Shown piece after piece: positions 28,303-33,374 of a stretch of 33,374 bases of DNA. A program made the translations under genes and the position numbers. The DNA lies in contig QIMB01000219.1 in assembly GCA_003233615.1 (NCBI GenBank), positions 1 to 33,374 on the forward strand. The letters are read 5' to 3'. Source of the stretch: Nitrospirota bacterium (GTDB taxonomy: Bacteria; Nitrospirota; Nitrospiria; Nitrospirales; UBA8639). Positions within the stretch are counted from its first letter, which is position 1, and each line of letters starts with the position of its first letter. Under the pieces are notes generated by a model. It made no database searches. It was not told the origin of the DNA and saw nothing but the letters and a program-made list of their open reading frames with translations.

Positions 28303-29448
28303 TCATCCAATTGAAAAAGGAACCGGCGCAAACGTGATGATAAAAATGAGTAGGGCTCCCCAGGCGACCCATCGCCGACCTTGTCCTAGACCTTGTCCTA
28401 ACTCGACTTCGAGGTCGGAAATCGGAGGATGAGCCAGTCCCATCATGCTTGCCATTCCTACCCAGACAAACCACCCCGGCCAACCAGTGATGCCCAGGTA
28501 GATCAGGATAGGTACCGTGACGTAGGCCAGCTGCCGCTGCCGTCGGCCAAGAACAGCATAGGCGACGTGCCCCCCATCGAGTTGTCCTAAGGGCAATAAA
28601 TTGATGGCAGTCACAAAAAATCCAAACCAAGCAGCAAAAGCAATTGGATGGAGCACCAGGTCATGTGTAAGAGGAATCGGACCAAATATGAGCCAGGCAA
28701 ATCCTTGTAGAAGGAGTGGTTCACCCAATTGGAGACCAAAGGCATGTTCCTTGGAAACGACATCGGAGAGCGAGAGTCCAATGATGGTTGCCAACACCGC
28801 AGCAACAAATCCTGCAATAGGTCCAGCCACGCCGATATCAAATAAGGCTTTCCGTTTCATAATAGGGGAACGCAGCCGAATGACGGCCCCAAAGGTTCCA
28901 ATGAATTGTGGCGGTCCAGGAATGAACAGAGGAAGCGACGCTGGTACACGATGGATGCGCGAGAGCACGTAATGCCCCATTTCATGTGTAACTAATATGC
29001 CTAAAAGAGTGGCTGCGAAGGGTAAACCATTGAGCAATGAATAGGGATGATTGATAAGAAAATCCCATGCGCCAGTCACGGGTTTGGTATTGACCTGGTA
29101 CGCACCAGCCCACAGTGTGGTGAACACGGTGAGACCGAAGAGGAGAATGGGGAGACCCCAGGCTGAAAACGTGCTTGGCGGTGGAGATGCGTTGTGATAC
29201 ATCGGATAGCGGGGTATTGCTTCTTCTTCCTGCCTTGGCTTGGAAATCCACGTGATGCGATGTGGGTTGTGGAGCATCCGATTGTGGATTATCTCTTCTT
29301 TTGTCGTGGGTGCGATGAGCGATCCAGAAGGGATTGGGTCAGGTGCTTCTTCAGGTGATGAATGTGGCGGTGGCGTATGAACGTGAGGAGAGGGGCTGTG
29401 AGATTGTTGATCGTCGCTATTCGAGGAAGGTGTCATGGGGCAATACAA
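28303..29448 (-). CDS. M50-family (site-2-protease-like) membrane metallopeptidase
   Basis: HEMGHY zinc motif, multiple TM segments, INLLPLGQLDGGHVAYAVLG motif. Confidence 0.9.
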   Translation of the reverse strand: MYCPMTPSSNSDDQQSHSPSPHVHTPPPHSSPEEAPDPIPSGSLIAPTTKEEIIHNRMLHNPHRITWISKPRQEEEAIPRYPMYHNASPPPSTFSAWGLPILLFGLTVFTTLWAGAYQVNTKPVTGAWDFLINHPYSLLNGLPFAATLLGILVTHEMGHYVLSRIHRVPASLPLFIPGPPQFIGTFGAVIRLRSPIMKRKALFDIGVAGPIAGFVAAVLATIIGLSLSDVVSKEHAFGLQLGEPLLLQGFAWLIFGPIPLTHDLVLHPIAFAAWFGFFVTAINLLPLGQLDGGHVAYAVLGRRQRQLAYVTVPILIYLGITGWPGWFVWVGMASMMGLAHPPISDLEVELGQGLGQGRRWVAWGALLIFIITFAPVPFSIG

Positions 29449-29468
29449 GCCATCGTAGCTATCTAGTG

Positions 29469-30320
29469 TTAGCCGAATGGATTGTGTGTCTGTTCTTCTG
29501 CCACGGTGGTGGATGGCCCATGGCCAGGGAATAAGACCGTGTCTTTTGGTAAGTGGAGCAGGGTGTGACGAACGGATTGCAGGTGTTGAGGGTACAAGGA
29601 AAATGGATTAGATCGGCCAACAGAACCGGCAAAGAGAGTGTCGCCCACAAAACAAAGTGAGTGACCTTTTCGTGTGGTGAGGTAGCAAAACCCACCTGGT
29701 GTGTGGCCGGGAGTTGCGAAGCATTCGACAGTCAGTTCCCCAACGGCAATCATATGATGGTCGGTTGGAACTTTCAACGATGCAAGGTCGGGTTTCCAAG
29801 GGAGCAGATCAAAATCCCCGTTGCCCAAGTAAACCGGCACCGGCCATTCCGCTAAAATTTTATCTAAGCCGCCAGCATGGTCGGTATGCCCATGTGTTAA
29901 CCCTATCCCGATGAGCGTCAGCTCTCGCTCTTTGATCGTTGCCAACATCTGTTCAGCATTGTACCCCGTATCAATCATCAGGGTGTGTTTCGTGTCTGGA
30001 TCAGTGAGCAAGTATCCTTTGACCTCATACCCGCTGATATCGCCTTTAATAGTGGTAACCAGATCGTCTGCAGTTGTCCATTCACGTTGGGGTTGCGGAA
30101 CCCATCCATCAAGCGTGATCGCTACCAACGAATGAAGTCGCAAGTGCAAAGCCTGACAAATGTGTTGAATCTCAGGTTTCGTGGGTAAGCGCTGGCCTTT
30201 CTCAAGATGTTCCAAGTCCGAAGGTTCGAGATGAGTGAGTTCCGCCAGGGCTTTGAGACTATGCGCTTGTCCAAAGCGGGCCTTTTTCAAAATATCGCAA
30301 AAATCATCTTCTAAAGGCAT
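29469..30320 (-). CDS. MBL-fold hydrolase with an N-terminal XRE-like HTH
   Basis: HTH-like SLKALAELTHLEPSDLEHLEKGQRLPTKPEIQHICQALHL; MBL motifs THGHTDHAGG, TPGHTPGG, FVGDTLF, FPGHG; start placed at MPLEDDF. Confidence 0.85.
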   Translation of the reverse strand: MPLEDDFCDILKKARFGQAHSLKALAELTHLEPSDLEHLEKGQRLPTKPEIQHICQALHLRLHSLVAITLDGWVPQPQREWTTADDLVTTIKGDISGYEVKGYLLTDPDTKHTLMIDTGYNAEQMLATIKERELTLIGIGLTHGHTDHAGGLDKILAEWPVPVYLGNGDFDLLPWKPDLASLKVPTDHHMIAVGELTVECFATPGHTPGGFCYLTTRKGHSLCFVGDTLFAGSVGRSNPFSLYPQHLQSVRHTLLHLPKDTVLFPGHGPSTTVAEEQTHNPFG

Positions 30321-30564
30321 AAGTCCCTCATGGATTCTTCTCAATAGCTGGCAAGCTTGAGACAAAATGATTGGGCTAGACAGACCATCATAACCAAAAA
30401 GAGGGTGTCGGGGGAAAGAGGGGGGCGGATGTTTTTGGCAAGGTTCAGTATCGTATGCCAATGTTCTGGACATGACCAGAAGAATCTGTACAATTGGCAA
30501 CGCGAATGAGGAAGACACAAATAAGTCCCATTACTTCTTCGGGTGTGCATTTTCTTCGGTTTCT

Positions 30565-31884
30565 ATGACGACTTCATCTAATACCTGTGATGTGTTGGTT
30601 CTTGGGAGCGGGCCAGCGGGCTCCTCTCTTGCGGCGATCCTTGCAGAAAAGGGCTGGCAGGTAGATGTGTGGGAAAAAGACCCGCATCCTCGTTTTCACA
30701 TTGGTGAGTCATTGCTCCCTCACACCTTGCCGTTTTTGAAACAGCTTGGTGTCTTGGAGGAAGTCAAACGTATCGGGTTACAAAAATTCGGCGCGGAATT
30801 GGTGTCGCCTGATCATGATGAGTCGGTGACGTTGTATTTTTCCGGAGCGATGGATAAAAACCATCCCTATGCCTATCAAGTGCGTCGATCTGAGTTTGAC
30901 GAAATCCTTCTAAAGAATTCCCAAAAAAAAGGTGCTCACGTTCGTGAAGGGTTTGAGGCCAAAACCGTGGACTTTTCTGATCCAAGTCTGGCCACCATTC
31001 ATGGAAAGAATGCCCAAGGCATAGCTGTCAGCCAACAGGCTCGGTATGTCGTGGATGCCACGGGGCGGCAGACATTTCTGGCTAATCAATTCAACACAAA
31101 ACAGCGCAATTTGCAACACAATAGTGCTTCAGTCTTCGGTCACTTCGAGGACGTCGTTCGACATTCAGGAAAGGACGAAGGCAATTTAACCATCTGCTGG
31201 TTTGACCAGGGATGGTTTTGGATTATTCCCTTGACTGATGGCGTGACGAGTGTGGGAATGGTCTGTTGGCCTTCGTATTTGAAATCTCGCACAAACAACC
31301 TCGAAGATTTTTTTTGGCAAACGGTCCACATGTCGCTGCCTATGACTCATCGAATGAAGAAGGCCACGTCGATCATGCCTATTGTGGCGACTGGGAATTA
31401 TGCTTACCAGTCTACGGTCATGACGGGCTCGCAGTTTATGTTAGTGGGCGATGCGTTTGCATTTGTGGATCCTATCTTGTCCAGCGGCGTCCATCTGGCT
31501 TTACATAGTGGAATTCGAGGTGCTGACGTGGTGGATGCCTATTTACATGGTCATGCGCAGGCTGGGCAGAAGGCTAGGGATTTTGAAACAGCTGTGAAAC
31601 ATGGGCTCAAAACCTATTCCTGGTTTATCTATCGGATTACACAGCCGGCCTTTCGGAATCTCGCCATGGTCCCCAGAAATTTTTTTCGGATTCATGAGGC
31701 CATATCCTCGATGCTAGCAGGAGATGTGTTTGGCACAACACCCGTACAACTACCCTTATTCCTCTTTAAAGGCCTCTATTATCTGATAGCCATGCTTGAC
31801 CTTAAAGCCAATCTCGTCCAATATCAAAAAAGAAAACGTGCCGTGGAAGAGGAGCCTGTGGCGTCATTACCGCCAGGGCAATAG
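30565..31884 (+). CDS. FAD-dependent oxidoreductase, tryptophan-halogenase-like
   Basis: CDVLVLGSGPAGSSLAAILAEKG FAD motif; GWFWIIP (WxWxIP); GDAFAFVDPILSSGVHLAL. Confidence 0.85.
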   Translation: MTTSSNTCDVLVLGSGPAGSSLAAILAEKGWQVDVWEKDPHPRFHIGESLLPHTLPFLKQLGVLEEVKRIGLQKFGAELVSPDHDESVTLYFSGAMDKNHPYAYQVRRSEFDEILLKNSQKKGAHVREGFEAKTVDFSDPSLATIHGKNAQGIAVSQQARYVVDATGRQTFLANQFNTKQRNLQHNSASVFGHFEDVVRHSGKDEGNLTICWFDQGWFWIIPLTDGVTSVGMVCWPSYLKSRTNNLEDFFWQTVHMSLPMTHRMKKATSIMPIVATGNYAYQSTVMTGSQFMLVGDAFAFVDPILSSGVHLALHSGIRGADVVDAYLHGHAQAGQKARDFETAVKHGLKTYSWFIYRITQPAFRNLAMVPRNFFRIHEAISSMLAGDVFGTTPVQLPLFLFKGLYYLIAMLDLKANLVQYQKRKRAVEEEPVASLPPGQ

Positions 31885-31913
31885 TAAGTCCAATCGGTAT
31901 AAGGTGCGGAGTC

Positions 31914-33020
31914 ATGGATAGCCAGTTCTCTCACAAAAAAAGTGATGTAGGTTCAGCATGTGGGGCTCCTACCGAGTGGAATGGGTCTTCTGCACTTTCC
32001 TCATCGCCGAGACCTGATGTGCTAAGGATCAGGTACGTCCAAGCTTCTGATTTTTTGCAGGCAGGTGAGTCGGACGCCCCTCATTTATTAGCGGTCATTG
32101 GCCATGGGAGCGGGGGTTCTGTATCAGGAATTGGAAAAGGTCTCTCCATTGATGTCAATCTGCCGCAATTGTCACAGCCGCCCCTATTAGAAGTCTGGAG
32201 GAGTGAGGCGCCGGTTTGGTGTGATCAGGTTCAGGACATTCGTCTGGCCTTTACAGATGAGGTTGTCTTCGGCTGCCTGGAAGTTCCGGAGTCATCGGGC
32301 AGTGTTGTGGAAGATATAGCTCGTGCCGCGTATGAACGTATCATGAACTATTGTGCGCGATCCGGGTATGCCCATCTCCTCCGGATGTGGAATTATTTCC
32401 CTGGTATTAATCAAGAACAGCAAGGCCTTGAACGGTACCGACGGTTCTGCCTTGGACGACACCAAGCCTTCTCAACGTATCATAAAGAATTGGCCTCAAT
32501 GCTGCCCGCAGCCAGTGCCGTCGGGACTCAGGGTGGGCCCTTTCAAGTACTCTTCTTAGCTGGTAAGCTCCCTGGCATTCCTTTAGAGAATCCCAGACAA
32601 ACCAGTGCGTATGAGTATCCACGCATCTATGGACCCAAAAGTCCATCGTTTGCCCGCGCAACCATGCATCACACGTTAACAGGTTGCCAATTGTTCGTCG
32701 CGGGTACCGCAAGCATTGTGGGACATGCCACACAGCATCAGGGTGATCCAACCAAACAGACGTTGGAAACCTTGTCTAATATTGATGCAGTACTCAACCG
32801 AGTGCGCAAGCAGGGCCAGGAATCATGGGGTTCAACATCTTCCGAAGGTCTTTTGAAAGTCTTTGTGCGCAAGCAGGAAGATTTACCCTCTGTCCGTGAA
32901 GTGTTAGAGGGCCATGAACATGGAAAGACCCCTATCTTGTATGTACAAGGCGAGATGTGCCGAAAAGAGTTGCTGGTAGAAATCGAAGGGATGTGGAATC
33001 TGCCCTTCCTTGTCTCATGA
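31914..33020 (+). CDS. Chorismatase family protein (FkbO/Hyg5/XanB2-like)
   Basis: LRMWNYFPGINQ..GLERYRRFCLGRHQAF, PQ-free YEYPRIYGPKSPSFARAT, FVAGTASIVGHATQHQGD, CRKELLVEIEG. Confidence 0.87.
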   Translation: MDSQFSHKKSDVGSACGAPTEWNGSSALSSSPRPDVLRIRYVQASDFLQAGESDAPHLLAVIGHGSGGSVSGIGKGLSIDVNLPQLSQPPLLEVWRSEAPVWCDQVQDIRLAFTDEVVFGCLEVPESSGSVVEDIARAAYERIMNYCARSGYAHLLRMWNYFPGINQEQQGLERYRRFCLGRHQAFSTYHKELASMLPAASAVGTQGGPFQVLFLAGKLPGIPLENPRQTSAYEYPRIYGPKSPSFARATMHHTLTGCQLFVAGTASIVGHATQHQGDPTKQTLETLSNIDAVLNRVRKQGQESWGSTSSEGLLKVFVRKQEDLPSVREVLEGHEHGKTPILYVQGEMCRKELLVEIEGMWNLPFLVS

Positions 33021-33154
33021 GTAAAAATTAAGATAGGAGAGAATTGCGTAGACCTATTGTCCCTCCAACAGAAAAAAGTGAAAAAAGAACTCATGAATGA
33101 GGGTGAACCAGTGTTTGTCTTACGGACGAAATTACTATTGAGGAGGATTTTCCG

Positions 33155-33374
33155 ATGAAAAATCGTTCATTGAAACAGTTGGTTTTTTTGGTGCTGGTCA
33201 TGATGGTTTTTGTAGGATGTCGCTCAACAACACCAGTCTTTAATGTCGAAAATGCAAATATTAATACGGTATCCGATAAAGACCCCACATTGAAAGATGT
33301 CACCCGAGCTATTGTGAGTGCAGCTGGGAGTTCCACACCTCCGTGGAATATGCAGGTCGTCAAACCTGGTCATA
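33155..33374 (+). CDS. Putative lipoprotein, truncated by the window edge
   Basis: RBS AGGAGG at 33141; MKNRSLKQLVFLVLVMMVFVGC lipobox; ORF open to the end. Confidence 0.7.
   Translation, partial: MKNRSLKQLVFLVLVMMVFVGCRSTTPVFNVENANINTVSDKDPTLKDVTRAIVSAAGSSTPPWNMQVVKPGH

Noticed and set aside
28181-28630. 149-aa minus ORF
   Set aside because: Out-of-frame overlap with the well-supported M50 peptidase gene.
1-33374. CRISPR arrays, tRNA or rRNA genes
   Set aside because: No regularly spaced repeats and no tRNA- or rRNA-like sequence recognised in intergenic regions; not tested with tRNAscan or Rfam.

Overview
The window looks chromosomal and probably comes from a Nitrospirota-type bacterium (inferred from gene content and the style of the dispersed repeat; not tested). 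The minus strand from about 10.5 to 0.35 kb is a tightly packed amino-acid biosynthesis array: argD-argF-argG-argH, a small lipoprotein, a B12-binding radical SAM protein, then lysA-dapA-dapB. A desaturase gene and ahcY-metK lie upstream of it on the same strand. The most unusual locus is at 15.1-19.1 kb (+): three overlapping genes encoding (i) a 696-aa fusion of two USP domains, a PCP_red-like motif, a rubredoxin-type knuckle and two more PCP_red-like motifs, (ii) a NirJ/AhbC/AhbD-like radical SAM-SPASM protein with its own C-terminal PCP_red-like motif, and (iii) a CopD/HemJ-like membrane protein. Together these suggest an uncharacterised tetrapyrrole or redox-cofactor system coupled to stress. 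An IS1595-like element of 2058 bp (25218-27275) has 25-bp terminal inverted repeats, a perfect 8-bp target duplication (ACCAGTTA) and two passenger ORFs. It interrupts an M20 peptidase gene whose reading frame is restored across the junction when the element is removed. The right edge has a flavin halogenase-like gene, an FkbO/Hyg5/XanB2-type chorismatase and a lipoprotein, possibly the start of a xanthomonadin/aryl-polyene-like cluster. A diverged structured repeat occurs at 68-300 and 20174-20359. All assignments come from reading sequence and motifs; no database search was run.
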